64,000 nucleotides of DNA from Chloroflexota bacterium (GTDB lineage: Bacteria > Chloroflexota > Anaerolineae > Aggregatilineales > Phototrophicaceae), in NCBI GenBank assembly GCA_020161935.1, contig JAIUNI010000001.1, positions 1,674,001 through 1,738,000 on the forward strand, in the 5' to 3' direction. The notes under the pieces were generated by a model, which was not told the origin of the DNA, searched no databases, and saw only the letters and a program-made list of their open reading frames with translations. A program made the translations under genes and the position numbers. Below are positions 19,390 through 28,896 of this stretch, one piece after another (position 1 is the first letter of the stretch; each line of letters begins with the position of its first letter).

Positions 19390-19498
19390 TCAATTGCTCC
19401 TTACAAATAGCATTCCAACAATGGGTTATTTTTAGCAGCTTCGGTTCTGGTCTGGTCGACATCACCCCCTTCCGGTGGGATAGGCACGGATAAAAACA

Positions 19499-20527
19499 TT
19501 AAATCGGTCGGCACGAATCACGAACAACAAGATGCGTAGCCAGCGTCACTCGTCGCGCTGGACGGTCAGGATTTTCAATTTGTTCAAGAAGCATTTTTAC
19601 GGCGACCCGCCCCATTTGCGCGAGGGGTTGGTGAATGGTGGTCAGCTTGGGATAAACAATAGAGGACTGGGGAATGTCGTCAAAACCGATGACGGAAATA
19701 TCTTCAGGGATGCCCAGCCCCGCGTTACGAATGCTTTCCATCACGCCATAGGCGGAGAGGTCGTTCGCGGCGAAGATGGCGGTGGGACGTTCGGGTAACG
19801 ACAAGAGACGTTCGGTCGCGGTAACGGCAGTCGCTTGCCAAAAGTCACCCTCGATAACCAATTCATCGAGATAGGGTACATCGTGGTCGGCAAGGGCGGC
19901 TTTGTAGCCTTCCAAACGGTCAACCGCGCTGCTGAGTTCCATCAAACCGGTGATAAAGGCGATGCGACGATGCCCACATTCGAGCAGGTAACGGGTGGCA
20001 TCATACGCACCCTGCCAGTTGGTAGCATCAACCACCGAGCTTTTGTCGGCGGCATCCCACTGGTCGATGAGGACATAGGGGAAGTTACGCTGGCGCAAGG
20101 CATCGAGGTAAGCAGAGGCGACCAGCGGGACGATTAAAAGGAGGCCATCGGTTAAACCGTTGGCGATGGTGTTGACGTAAACGGATTCTTTACCGCGATG
20201 GCGATGGGTGGTGTAGAGCATGAGGTCATAGTTGGCGCGTTTGAGTTCTTCGTCCACGCCACGCACAATTTCGCCGATGTAGCCGTTGTCTAGACCGGGG
20301 ACGAGCAAGCCGATGATCTGGGAGCGCCCCCCTGCCAAGCTGCGGGCTTGCAAGTTCGCGACGTAGCCCAACTTATTGGCAGCATCCATCACCCGCTGGC
20401 GGGTTGATTCTTTGACGAACTCGTAACCATTGAGGACACGCGACACGGTGGAATAGGAGACACCACATTCGCGAGCGACATCGATAATGGTTACCGGTTT
20501 AGTAGAATGATTGCCGTTTTCAGTCAT
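19499..20527 (-). CDS. LacI-family transcriptional regulator
   Basis: A 342-residue repressor. Residues about 13-33 form the LacI helix-turn-helix (TIIDVARECGVSYSTVSRVL). The hinge helix has ARSLAGGRS, then a periplasmic-binding-protein-like sensor domain with IFAANDLSAYGVM and ISVIGFDDIP. An in-frame TTG start at 20539 lies inside the operator, so the ATG at 20527 is preferred. Position upstream of the sugar importer and divergent from nagA suggests control of both, plus itself. Confidence 0.94.
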   Translation of the reverse strand: MTENGNHSTKPVTIIDVARECGVSYSTVSRVLNGYEFVKESTRQRVMDAANKLGYVANLQARSLAGGRSQIIGLLVPGLDNGYIGEIVRGVDEELKRANYDLMLYTTHRHRGKESVYVNTIANGLTDGLLLIVPLVASAYLDALRQRNFPYVLIDQWDAADKSSVVDATNWQGAYDATRYLLECGHRRIAFITGLMELSSAVDRLEGYKAALADHDVPYLDELVIEGDFWQATAVTATERLLSLPERPTAIFAANDLSAYGVMESIRNAGLGIPEDISVIGFDDIPQSSIVYPKLTTIHQPLAQMGRVAVKMLLEQIENPDRPARRVTLATHLVVRDSCRPI

Positions 20528-20533
20528 AAATTT

Positions 20534-20549
20534 TTGCAAGCGTTTGCAA
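20534..20549. promoter_or_regulatory. LacI-family operator O1
   Basis: TTGCAAGCGTTTGCAA, a 16-base near-palindrome with 7 of 8 pairs symmetric and a central CG, typical of LacI-family sites. It covers the region just upstream of the lacI ATG, so binding should block lacI and the downstream sugar genes. Confidence 0.8.
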
Positions 20550-20650
20550 TATGGGCGAAAAAATATATGTCAACAAGCGAGTATTGAGATTGTAAAATCA
20601 TTAAAAAGTTTATTTGTACCATTTTGCACGATCCGGTTTGCAAAGGCTTT

Positions 20651-20666
20651 TTGCAAGCGTTTGCAA
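20651..20666. promoter_or_regulatory. LacI-family operator O2
   Basis: An identical 16-base copy of O1 (19 bases with flanking T residues) sits 117 bp away, close to 11 helical turns, which suits looping between two sites. Confidence 0.8.
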
Positions 20667-20929
20667 ATTTAATCTAACATTTCCCCAAAATTCTGTCAAG
20701 CAATTGAAGAAAAACAGCCCCTGCCACTAACCCCTCCCCATAGTAATAGGAAGAGGAATCAAATCCTTTAAAGCTCTTTTTACAGCGAGATTGCCAATAA
20801 ATTTCGTTTTAGCCGTTTAGTATAGGTTCGATATGATGGTAGTTGTGGAGATATGTAAGTCACGGTACGATTCGTGGGGTGGCTGCCACCGCCTTTACCA
20901 CGGCAGACCCCAAAGGAGCCATAAGCAAG

Positions 20930-22078
20930 ATGCGAACACTCATCCAGAACGGTATCGTTATTACCCCACAGGAGACGTTACGCGACCATAACCTTATCCT
21001 GAACGACAATCAGATCGAGTCAATCGGCAGCGGAGACACCTCAGCGGACAGCATTATTAACGCAAAAGGCTGCTATATCGTACCGGGGTTTATTGATGTG
21101 CATGTTCACGGCGCGGCGGGGTACGACACGATGGACGCGACCCCCGAAGCGATCCAAGGCATGGGGGCGTTTTACGCCAAGCACGGCGTAACCTGTTATC
21201 TCCCGACGACCATGACGATGCCTGCGGCAGATATTCAGGCGGCGTTGGAGAATGTGGAACGCTGCCCACAACCGACGAACGGCGCACAACACCTCGGCGT
21301 ACACGTTGAAGGGCCGTACCTGAACCTGAAGTATAAGGGCGCACAACCGCCAGAATATTTCCGCAACCCCTCCCCTGCTGAGTACGGGCAGTGGTTGGAA
21401 ACGGGCGTATGCAAACTGATCACAGTCGCGCCGGAAATCGACGGCGGGATGCAGATCGTACAGGAATTAACCGCGCAGGGGGTTGAGTTCGCGATTGGTC
21501 ACAGCGCGGCGACCTACGACGAAGCGGTGAAGGCTTTCGACGCGGGTGTGCGACAGGTGACGCATGTGTTCAATGGGATGGTGGGACTGCACCACCGCGA
21601 ACCGGGGGCGCTGGCGGCTATCCTAACGGACGACCGTGTGGACGCGCAGTTAATCGCCGACGGTATCCATGTGCATCCGGGAATGATACGGATGCTGATC
21701 CGGGCAAAGGGAGCCGAGCATGTAATGTTGATTACGGATGCTATCCAAGCGGCGGGGTTAAGCGACGGCGACTACAGCCTCGGTGGGCAGCAAGTGACGG
21801 TGAAGGAAGGGATTGCGCGGATTGCGAACGGGGCGCTGGCGGGCAGCACGCTGACGATGGACAAGGCTGTACGCAATATGATGTCGTTCACTGATTTGCC
21901 GCTGCATAAGGTGATTGGCATGGCTTCTACCGTTCCGGCGCGGTCAATGCGGCTGGCGACTAAGGGCAAGCTGTTGGCCGGGTATGACGCGGACGTGGTA
22001 CTGCTCAACCGCGACCTCGAAGTGATGATGACGATTGTTAACGGTAAAACTGTTTACCGTGCAGAAGTGTTTAATTGA
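20930..22078 (+). CDS. nagA: N-acetylglucosamine-6-phosphate deacetylase
   Basis: Removes acetate from GlcNAc-6-phosphate in the cytoplasm. The 382-residue amidohydrolase has PGFIDVHVHGAAGYDTMD (metal-site HxH), GVHVEGPYLN, the metal histidines in IGHSAATYDEA and THVFNGM, and the catalytic aspartate in LITDAIQAAG. A longer reading frame begins upstream at a TTG, but AAAGGAG at 20912 places the start at the ATG at 20930. Followed after 13 bases by the GH38 gene, which suggests breakdown of GlcNAc- and mannose-containing glycans. Probably under the divergent LacI region. Confidence 0.92.
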   Translation: MRTLIQNGIVITPQETLRDHNLILNDNQIESIGSGDTSADSIINAKGCYIVPGFIDVHVHGAAGYDTMDATPEAIQGMGAFYAKHGVTCYLPTTMTMPAADIQAALENVERCPQPTNGAQHLGVHVEGPYLNLKYKGAQPPEYFRNPSPAEYGQWLETGVCKLITVAPEIDGGMQIVQELTAQGVEFAIGHSAATYDEAVKAFDAGVRQVTHVFNGMVGLHHREPGALAAILTDDRVDAQLIADGIHVHPGMIRMLIRAKGAEHVMLITDAIQAAGLSDGDYSLGGQQVTVKEGIARIANGALAGSTLTMDKAVRNMMSFTDLPLHKVIGMASTVPARSMRLATKGKLLAGYDADVVLLNRDLEVMMTIVNGKTVYRAEVFN

Positions 22079-22091
22079 ATAAGGCGAAACT

Positions 22092-25000
22092 ATGACCCAC
22101 AGTGTTTATTGGACTGCAAAAAAACTTGCACAACGTTTAGCGCTGATTGAACCGCTGGTGTACCGGCAATCGGTGGCGCTCGCCCCTTTCCGTTACCAGA
22201 CGATCCCCCTGCCGGAGGACACGCCGCCCATCGGGACGGATGTGGACGACAGCCAGTGGGAACGGCTGCACCCAAACACGTATTGGGCGGGATGGCTGAC
22301 GAACTTCATTCTGCGGAATGACATTCAAATCCCGACGGATTGGGACGCGAGTATTCCGGTGGCTATCCGGTTCCGGCTGGGCGTATCGCACGACTTTTCG
22401 CACCCTGAGGCGCTGACGTATATCGACGGCGTACCGTATGCGGCTTGCGACCGGCATCACTATGAAATCCTGCTGCCTGACCGGCTGCGGGATGGACAGA
22501 GCCATCTCATTGCGCTGCACGGTTGGACGGGGTTGGGCGGCTGGGGCAACGGACAGGAGCATACACGCCTGTTTGCGGAAACCAGCGAACTGGTACAGAT
22601 CGACCAACCGACGCGAGATTTCATCGCGGTGGCGCGGGTGACGCTGGGCATGGCGAACGTAATTGATGCCGACCAACCCCAACAAGCGCGGCTGCTGACG
22701 CTGCTTGATGAGGCATTCAAGCGGTTGGACATCCGCGAACCGTTCGGCGACAACTTTTACGCGAGTGTGGCAGACGCGACGACGTACCTGCGTGATGGAC
22801 TGGCGACGATTGGCGAACCGATGGATGTGGACATTTTCGCCGCCGGACACGCACACATCGACGTGGTGTGGTTGTGGACGCTGGGGCAAGTGCGGCGGAA
22901 GGCGGGACGCACGTTCCACACAGTCATGCGGCTGATGGAGCAGTTCCCCGATTACCGCTTTACGCAGAGCCAACCACAGCTTTACGACTACGTGCGGCAG
23001 GATTACCCTGAGCTGTTCGAGGATATTAAGCAGCGGGTAGCGGAGGGTAAGTGGGAAACCATCGGCGGGATGTGGGTGGAGGCGGACTGCAACCTGACGG
23101 GGAACGAGTCGTTGGCGCGGCAGTTCTTGTTGGGGCGCACGTTCTTCCGTGAGCATTTCGGTGTCGACTCACCCATTTTGTGGCTGCCAGATGTGTTCGG
23201 GTACGCATGGAATTTGCCACAACTGATTAAGCAAGCGGGGTTGGAATACTTCTTCACGATCAAGATCGGTTGGAGCCAATACAACCGCCTTCCCTACGAC
23301 AGCTTCTGGTGGCAGGGGTTGGATGGGACAAAGGTGCTAACGCACTTCAGCCCGACACCGGATATGAGCAACAGCAGCTTCGCCAGCACGTACAACGCGG
23401 CGGTGACACCGGAACAAGTGATGGGGACGTGGACGAACTTCCGGCAGAAAGACCTGCGCGGCACGGTGGAAACGCCGCCGACGCTGATGTCCTACGGCTG
23501 GGGTGACGGCGGTGGTGGGCCAACGCGCGAGATGCTGGAAAACCTGCGCGAGTTGAAAGCCTTCCCCGGTACACCGCGCATGATACCGTCGAGCGCACAT
23601 GAGTTCTTCAAGCAGTTGGCGAAGCTGGGCGATTTCCTGCCGACTTGGAACGGCGAGTTATATCTGGAATACCATCGCGGAACGTACACGACGCAGAGCC
23701 GTAACAAACGAGGCAACCGCAAGAGTGAGTTCCTGCTGCATGATGCGGAGTTCCTCGCAAGTTACGCGGCGCTGATGGACGGCGGCTATGATTATCCGGC
23801 GGAGACGCTGCGGAAGGCATGGGAGTTGGTGTGCCTGAACCAATTCCACGACATTATCCCCGGCAGCAGCATCGAAGAAGCATATGTCGAGTCACAGCAG
23901 CAGTACGCGCACATCCACGAACTGGGCGAAGGGGTGAAGCAAGCCGCGTTGAAGAGCCTCGCCAGCTACAGCGGTGGCGATGTGATTATCGCCAACCCAT
24001 CTTCCTTCGACCGCTATGATCTGGTGACAATCGAGGGCGTGAAAGCGGGCGCAACTTTACAACGCGCCGACGGCACACCGGTTGAGATACAGGCAACCGC
24101 TGATGGTAAGGTGCTGGTTGACCCCGGTAAGCTGGCTCCGTTCAGCATCACGCCGCTGCGATACGCGAGTGAGGCACAGGCACAGACGGAAAACACACTG
24201 ACGGCAGAACCCACCCTGCTCGAAAATGCTTATGTGCGGGTTGAGTTGAACAGCGACGGTGATATTACCCGCATTTACGACAAGGCCAACCAGCGGGACG
24301 TGCTGCCTTCGGGGGCGATTGCCAACCAATGGCAGGTATTTGAAGACCGCCCGATGGACTTCGATGCGTGGGACATCGACATTTTCTACGACGACAAGAT
24401 GTGGCTGGCTGAACCGGCGACATCGGTGAAAGTGGTGGAAAGTGGGCCGCTGCGGGCAACATTGGAGATCGAACGACGCATCCTCAACAGCACTTATACG
24501 CAGCGGGTTTCGCTTGTACACGACAGCGCACGCTTAGACTTCGACACGCATATCGACTGGCAGGAAAAACACATTCTGCTTAAGACCGCGTTCCCTGTCG
24601 ATGTGTTCTCGCCGGTCGCCACGTACGAAATCCAGTGGGGCAACGTTCAACGCTCGACACACCGCAACAGCAGTTGGGATTGGGCGCGGTTCGAAACCTG
24701 CGCGCAAAAGTGGGTTGACCTGAGTGAAGGTAACTACGGCGTAAGTTTGCTAAACGACTGCAAGTATGGACATGACATCCAGAACAACATCATGCGCCTC
24801 ACCCTGCTCCGCAGTCCAACCTTCCCCGATAAGCACGCAGACGAGGGTGAACACCGCTTCGCTTACAGCTTGCTGCCGCACGTCGGCGGATGGAATGAGA
24901 CGACAGCACGGGAAGCCTACGCATTGAACGACCCGCTGATCGCACAGGTTGTCGAACCTTCACCTTCTGTTGATGCGACGGCACTCGGCAGCTTGATCGG

Positions 25001-25253
25001 CAGTGCGAATGATAATGTGATGATTGAAACTGTGAAGCGGGCGGAGGATGGAAACGGGCTGATTGTACGCTTCTATGAGTTCAAACGCGAACGGGGGACG
25101 GTTAGCCTGAACTGCCGTTTCAACCTCGGCGAGGCGTGGCGCACGAACCTGATTGAAGACGACCAAGAGCAAATTATCGTTGAAGGCAATCAAATCAACC
25201 TGTTCTTAAAGCCCTATGAAATCGTGACGCTGCGACTCATTCCTCAACAATAA
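22092..25253 (+). CDS. Alpha-mannosidase, glycoside hydrolase family 38
   Basis: A 1053-residue zinc enzyme that releases mannose from alpha-mannosides. The catalytic domain has GHAHIDVVWLW (zinc ligands around His255 and Asp257). The nucleophile is Asp367 in WLPDVFGYAWNLPQ. A three-helix middle domain with NKRGNRKSEFLLHDAEF follows, then the all-beta C-terminal part with a VRVELNSDGDITRIYDK-type block. No signal peptide, so a cytoplasmic enzyme acting on imported oligomannosides or N-glycan pieces. Forms a two-gene unit with nagA. Confidence 0.95.
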   Translation: MTHSVYWTAKKLAQRLALIEPLVYRQSVALAPFRYQTIPLPEDTPPIGTDVDDSQWERLHPNTYWAGWLTNFILRNDIQIPTDWDASIPVAIRFRLGVSHDFSHPEALTYIDGVPYAACDRHHYEILLPDRLRDGQSHLIALHGWTGLGGWGNGQEHTRLFAETSELVQIDQPTRDFIAVARVTLGMANVIDADQPQQARLLTLLDEAFKRLDIREPFGDNFYASVADATTYLRDGLATIGEPMDVDIFAAGHAHIDVVWLWTLGQVRRKAGRTFHTVMRLMEQFPDYRFTQSQPQLYDYVRQDYPELFEDIKQRVAEGKWETIGGMWVEADCNLTGNESLARQFLLGRTFFREHFGVDSPILWLPDVFGYAWNLPQLIKQAGLEYFFTIKIGWSQYNRLPYDSFWWQGLDGTKVLTHFSPTPDMSNSSFASTYNAAVTPEQVMGTWTNFRQKDLRGTVETPPTLMSYGWGDGGGGPTREMLENLRELKAFPGTPRMIPSSAHEFFKQLAKLGDFLPTWNGELYLEYHRGTYTTQSRNKRGNRKSEFLLHDAEFLASYAALMDGGYDYPAETLRKAWELVCLNQFHDIIPGSSIEEAYVESQQQYAHIHELGEGVKQAALKSLASYSGGDVIIANPSSFDRYDLVTIEGVKAGATLQRADGTPVEIQATADGKVLVDPGKLAPFSITPLRYASEAQAQTENTLTAEPTLLENAYVRVELNSDGDITRIYDKANQRDVLPSGAIANQWQVFEDRPMDFDAWDIDIFYDDKMWLAEPATSVKVVESGPLRATLEIERRILNSTYTQRVSLVHDSARLDFDTHIDWQEKHILLKTAFPVDVFSPVATYEIQWGNVQRSTHRNSSWDWARFETCAQKWVDLSEGNYGVSLLNDCKYGHDIQNNIMRLTLLRSPTFPDKHADEGEHRFAYSLLPHVGGWNETTAREAYALNDPLIAQVVEPSPSVDATALGSLIGSANDNVMIETVKRAEDGNGLIVRFYEFKRERGTVSLNCRFNLGEAWRTNLIEDDQEQIIVEGNQINLFLKPYEIVTLRLIPQQ

Positions 25254-25287
25254 TTCCTGCAAATTTTTGGTTACTCCAACCAAATGA

Positions 25288-25353
25288 ACCTGCGCTCTCG
25301 GCAACGTGTCATAATGCCAAAGAGCGCAGGTCAAAACTCGTCTTTGACGAGTT
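25288..25353 (+). terminator. Two tandem hairpins between GH38 and the peptide-binding protein
   Basis: The first has an 11-bp perfect stem (25288-25298 with 25321-25331) and a nested GGCA/TGCC. The second is AACTCGTC-TTT-GACGAGTT (25335-25353). Neither has a good T-run. The first probably ends the nagA-GH38 transcript; the second could be a leader structure of the next operon. Confidence 0.5.
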
Positions 25354-25435
25354 GGCAGGGATTTGTTAGATTTGACCGGATTTAGAAACACTAATCATCT
25401 GAATCTACAGTTAGTTTTTACTAAAGGGAGAGCAT

Positions 25436-26998
25436 ATGCGGTATTTTCGTGCTGGTATCGTCGTCCTTCTATTGACGTTCGTGCTGTCGCTGACAACGGT
25501 TGGCGCACAGGACAACACCCTTCATATCCTTTTTAATCAGGATATGCGTACTTCTGACCCGCATATCGCCTACGAAACTGAAACATGGCCGACTGCCTCG
25601 CTGTTCTATGTCGGCTTGGTTAAACTGGCTGACCCCGGTACACCGATTCCTGCACTGGCGGAGTCGTGGACGATCAGCGACGACGGTACGGTTTATACCT
25701 TCACGCTACGGCCTGACTTGAAGTTCGCCAACGGCAGCCCACTGACCGCCGAAGAGGTGAAGTGGAGCTTCATGCGACTGCTGAACCCCGAAACGGCTTC
25801 CCCAACCTCGTTCATGTTCGAGCCATTGGTCGGCGCGGCAGAATATCTGGCAGGTACGGCTGATGATGTCCCCGGTATTAAGGTGATCGACCCGCTGACG
25901 ATTGAGTTCACGACCACCGCGCCTGTGTGGACGATGATGCAGCGCTTCGCCCTGCCCCCCGGCTTCATTGTTTCGCAAGAAGGGGTCGAGGCTGCCGGTG
26001 ATGACTTCGGTCGTCAACCGTTGGGCGCTGGCCCGTTCATGATCGAAAGCTGGGAAAGCGGCGTGATGATCGTCGGCAAGAAGAACCCGTATTACTATGA
26101 ACCCGGCCAACCCGCGTTTGACGGTTTCGATATGCAATTGGGTGTCGAGTCGTCGGTCGAAATCCTGAAGATTGAAAACGGTGAGGCAGATATTGCGCTG
26201 GACTTCGTTTCCAGCTCGGATTACCCGCGTTTGTCGGCTGATTCCGTGCTTGCCCCGCAACTGATCGCTTCGGAAGGTTTCCCGAATACCGGCTACGTCA
26301 TCATGAACAACAACAAGGAACCGTTCAGCGATGTGCGCGTGCGCCAAGCCCTGAGCATGGCCGTTGACCGTCAACGCCTCGTGCAGATCAAGAATGGTCG
26401 TGGTACACCGATTGGTGGCTTCCTGCCCGCGAGCGTCGTTGGTCACAACCCCGATGTGGTTGCCCCCGAATGGGATGTTGAAGGCGCGAAGGCATTGCTG
26501 GCGGAAGCTGGCTACCCAGACGGCTTCACCACCAACATGATCTCGACGCTGTTCCCCGATGATGTGGCATTCGCGCAAGCTGTCGTGGGTGATCTCTCGG
26601 CAATCGGCGTGACCGTCGAGCTGGAGTCGATTGACACGGCGCAGTTCCTTGATGTGGTCAACCAGAAGTCGGACGACCTGAGCCTGATTATGACCAACTG
26701 GTATATGGACTACCAAGACCCCTCCAACAACTGGGAACCGCTGCTGCAATGCGGTGGCTCGTACAACTGGGGCAACTACTGCAACGAAGACCTTGAAGCC
26801 ATCTTCACCGAAGCCAACAAGATTCCGTTGGGTGAAGAACGTTGGGCAGCCTTCTCGGCCTTTGAAGCCGCAGTTGCCGAACAAATGCCGAATATTCCGC
26901 TGATACAGGCCGTTGACTACTACTTCGCCAGCAGCCGTTTGAACATCCAAACTGATCCGGCGGTACTGCTGCGCTTCGCAGAAGCTACGCTCAAATAA
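25436..26998 (+). CDS. Peptide-type ABC transporter substrate-binding protein (SBP family 5)
   Basis: A 520-residue extracytoplasmic binding protein of the DppA/OppA type. Residues 1-24 are a signal peptide ending VGAQD without a lipobox cysteine. Family motifs include LAESWTISDDGTVYTFTLRP, DVRVRQALSMAVDR and LLAEAGYPDGF. It precedes two Dpp-type permeases and peptide-catabolic genes, so a peptide or modified amino acid is a reasonable ligand. Family 5 proteins can also bind sugars or nickel. An AAAGGGAGAG ribosome site precedes the ATG. Confidence 0.92.
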   Translation: MRYFRAGIVVLLLTFVLSLTTVGAQDNTLHILFNQDMRTSDPHIAYETETWPTASLFYVGLVKLADPGTPIPALAESWTISDDGTVYTFTLRPDLKFANGSPLTAEEVKWSFMRLLNPETASPTSFMFEPLVGAAEYLAGTADDVPGIKVIDPLTIEFTTTAPVWTMMQRFALPPGFIVSQEGVEAAGDDFGRQPLGAGPFMIESWESGVMIVGKKNPYYYEPGQPAFDGFDMQLGVESSVEILKIENGEADIALDFVSSSDYPRLSADSVLAPQLIASEGFPNTGYVIMNNNKEPFSDVRVRQALSMAVDRQRLVQIKNGRGTPIGGFLPASVVGHNPDVVAPEWDVEGAKALLAEAGYPDGFTTNMISTLFPDDVAFAQAVVGDLSAIGVTVELESIDTAQFLDVVNQKSDDLSLIMTNWYMDYQDPSNNWEPLLQCGGSYNWGNYCNEDLEAIFTEANKIPLGEERWAAFSAFEAAVAEQMPNIPLIQAVDYYFASSRLNIQTDPAVLLRFAEATLK

Positions 26999-27021
26999 CC
27001 TTCTCCACATCGTTTAATTCA

Positions 27022-27052
27022 GCATCGGGACATGGCAACCATGTCCCGATGC
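27022..27052 (+). terminator. Intra-operon 14-bp hairpin after the binding-protein gene
   Basis: A perfect 14-bp stem, 27022-27035 with 27039-27052, with a CAA loop, lies between the binding-protein and permease genes. Only TTT follows, so partial attenuation or 3'-end protection is likely. Confidence 0.7.
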
Positions 27053-27071
27053 GGTTTATTCAGGTAACAAT

Positions 27072-27992
27072 GTGACCGCATATATCATTCGTCGTCTGTT
27101 GGGTGCTTTGGGCGTGATCTTTGGGGTCGCCACCATCTCATTCCTGCTCGTCTTTCTCATGCCCGGTGATGCCGCACGGATGTACGCTGGCCCACGCGCA
27201 CCGGAAGAAACAGTACAACGCATCCGCGAACTGTGGGGGTTAGACCAACCGCTGCCCGTGCAGTACGTCCGTTATATGGGTCGTGCTATTCAGGGTGACT
27301 TGGGTAATTCGACACGCGATAAACGCCCCGTGTTGCAAGCGGTCGTCGAACGTCTACCGGCCACCATCCAACTGGCGGTAGCGGGGTTATTCATCGAACT
27401 GCTCGTCGGTATTCCGCTGGGTATTCTGGCGGCAACACGTCCCGGCTCATGGATTGACCAACTGGCGACAATTATCTCGCTCATTGGCATTTCAGTACCC
27501 CAATTCGCGTTAGGTCTCGTGGCTTTATATGTGTTCGGGTTTTTGATACCCATCTTTCCACTGGGGGGGTACGGCACGCCGCTGCACCTCGTTCTACCGG
27601 CGATTGTCCTCGGCATTGGGGGGACGGCGTTTTACTCGCGGGTACTGCGGAACAGTATTTTGGAAGTCTCTGGCGAGGATTATGTACGGACGGCGCGCGC
27701 CAAAGGTTTATCGCCACGCCGCGTCCTCACACGGCACATCCTGCGGAACGCGATGATGCCGGTCGTCACACTGGCAGGGCTTGATCTGGCGCTGCTGCTG
27801 GGTGGTGTCGTGGTGATTGAGGCGGTGTTCGGTTGGCCGGGGATTGGCTTACAGGCGTGGACGGCGATCCGCAACCAAGACACGCCGATGATTATGGGGA
27901 CAGTCCTTTTTGCCTCGGTAGCGGTAGTCTTCCTCAACCTATTTGTGGATGTCCTTTATATCGCTATTGACCCGCGCGTGCGCCTAACCTGA
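27072..27992 (+). CDS. Peptide-type ABC permease, DppB family
   Basis: A 306-residue inner-membrane permease with six helices. The N-terminus TAYIIRRLLGALGVIFGV and the EAA loop EDYVRTARAKGLSPRRVLTR are typical of DppB/OppB. The start is GTG at 27072; an overlapping ATG at 27070 runs straight into a stop. It pairs with the DppC gene 8 bases downstream. No DppD or DppF ATPase gene follows. Confidence 0.92.
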   Translation: MTAYIIRRLLGALGVIFGVATISFLLVFLMPGDAARMYAGPRAPEETVQRIRELWGLDQPLPVQYVRYMGRAIQGDLGNSTRDKRPVLQAVVERLPATIQLAVAGLFIELLVGIPLGILAATRPGSWIDQLATIISLIGISVPQFALGLVALYVFGFLIPIFPLGGYGTPLHLVLPAIVLGIGGTAFYSRVLRNSILEVSGEDYVRTARAKGLSPRRVLTRHILRNAMMPVVTLAGLDLALLLGGVVVIEAVFGWPGIGLQAWTAIRNQDTPMIMGTVLFASVAVVFLNLFVDVLYIAIDPRVRLT

Positions 27993-27999
27993 GGACATC

Positions 28000-28884
28000 A
28001 TGACGACCATTGAACTTCAACAAAAACCGATTGAACGCGGATTTTGGATACAGCTTCGCCGCCTTCCACGGGCGTGGATTGGCGCAGCGTTGGTGCTGAT
28101 GGTTGTGCTGGCGGCCATCTTCGCGCCGGTATTTTCACCCGCTGACCCGCTTCAACAATTCCGTGACGGATTATCGCCAACAGGAACGCCATTACCGCCG
28201 GATGCACGTTTCCCGCTGGGGAGCGACAACTTGGGGCGCGATATTCTCAGCCGGATGCTGTACGGTGCGCGGGTTTCGCTGACGGTGAGCATCGTGGCGA
28301 ACGTAACGGCGGCGATCTTAGGTACATTTCTCGGCTTATGGGCGGGCTATTATTCAGGTAAAAGTGACTGGCTCATCATGCGGTTCGTGGATGTGCTGCT
28401 GGCCTTTCCAGCCATCTTACTGGCGCTAGGCATCGGCGCGGTGTGGGAAAAGAGCTTTACAACGGTGGTCGCGATTTTGACGATTGTCACCTTCCCGGCG
28501 TTGGTGCGCCTCGTCCGCAGCCAAGTACTGAGCGTGCGGGAACGGGTATTCGTTGAAAGCGCACGGGCGCTCGGCGCGACTGATTGGTACATTATTTTCC
28601 ACCACATCCTGCCGCACACAATTACGGTAACGGTGGTGTGGGCAACACTGAGCTTCGCTAACACGATATTGGTCGAGGCAGCATTGAGCTTCCTCGGTGT
28701 GGGCATCCAACTCCCCGCGCCAAGCTGGGGCAACATGATTAATGAAGGACAGAGCCGCTACCGCATCGCACCGTGGATGATTATTGTGCCATCGGTAGCC
28801 ATTCTGATTACGACACTGGGTTTTAACCTATTAGGTGATGCGGTGCGCGATGCGCTTGATCCCCGCACCTCCCAACGACAATAA
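28000..28884 (+). CDS. Peptide-type ABC permease, DppC family
   Basis: A 294-residue inner-membrane permease with the DppC/OppC hallmarks: FPLGSDNLGRDILSRMLYGA after the first helix and the EAA loop VFVESARALGATDWYIIFHH. It ends with the AVRDALDPR tail common in this family. Partner of the DppB gene. The importer needs ATPases encoded elsewhere, since the next genes are enzymes. Confidence 0.93.
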   Translation: MTTIELQQKPIERGFWIQLRRLPRAWIGAALVLMVVLAAIFAPVFSPADPLQQFRDGLSPTGTPLPPDARFPLGSDNLGRDILSRMLYGARVSLTVSIVANVTAAILGTFLGLWAGYYSGKSDWLIMRFVDVLLAFPAILLALGIGAVWEKSFTTVVAILTIVTFPALVRLVRSQVLSVRERVFVESARALGATDWYIIFHHILPHTITVTVVWATLSFANTILVEAALSFLGVGIQLPAPSWGNMINEGQSRYRIAPWMIIVPSVAILITTLGFNLLGDAVRDALDPRTSQRQ

Positions 28885-28896
28885 CGAAAGGATTTA

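Larger units (their letters stand above)
20528..20929. promoter_or_regulatory. Divergent regulatory region, lacI operon versus nagA
   Basis: A 402-base AT-rich spacer holding both lacI-operon and nagA promoters. It contains two identical LacI-type operators and a TTTGCAA half-site (20637-20643). A leftward TTGACA (20568-20573) has no good -10. A diverged CCTCCCC repeat lies at 20731-20757. No exact promoter for nagA was settled. Confidence 0.7.

Noticed and set aside
19528..20539. TTG start for LacI at 20539
   Set aside because: It would place the start codon inside the operator; the ATG at 20527 matches the family N-terminus.
20843..20929. N-terminal extension of NagA from a TTG start
   Set aside because: AAAGGAG at 20912-20918 and the family start both point to the ATG at 20930; the extension is not NagA-like.
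22137..23156. A 339-codon open frame antisense to the GH38 gene
   Set aside because: Shadow of GH38; rich in Arg/His/Gln as expected of mirror frames.
25706..27010. A 434-codon open frame antisense to the peptide-binding-protein gene
   Set aside because: The opposite strand encodes a clear SBP family 5 protein with a signal peptide. The antisense translation has no domain features and follows codon mirror bias.
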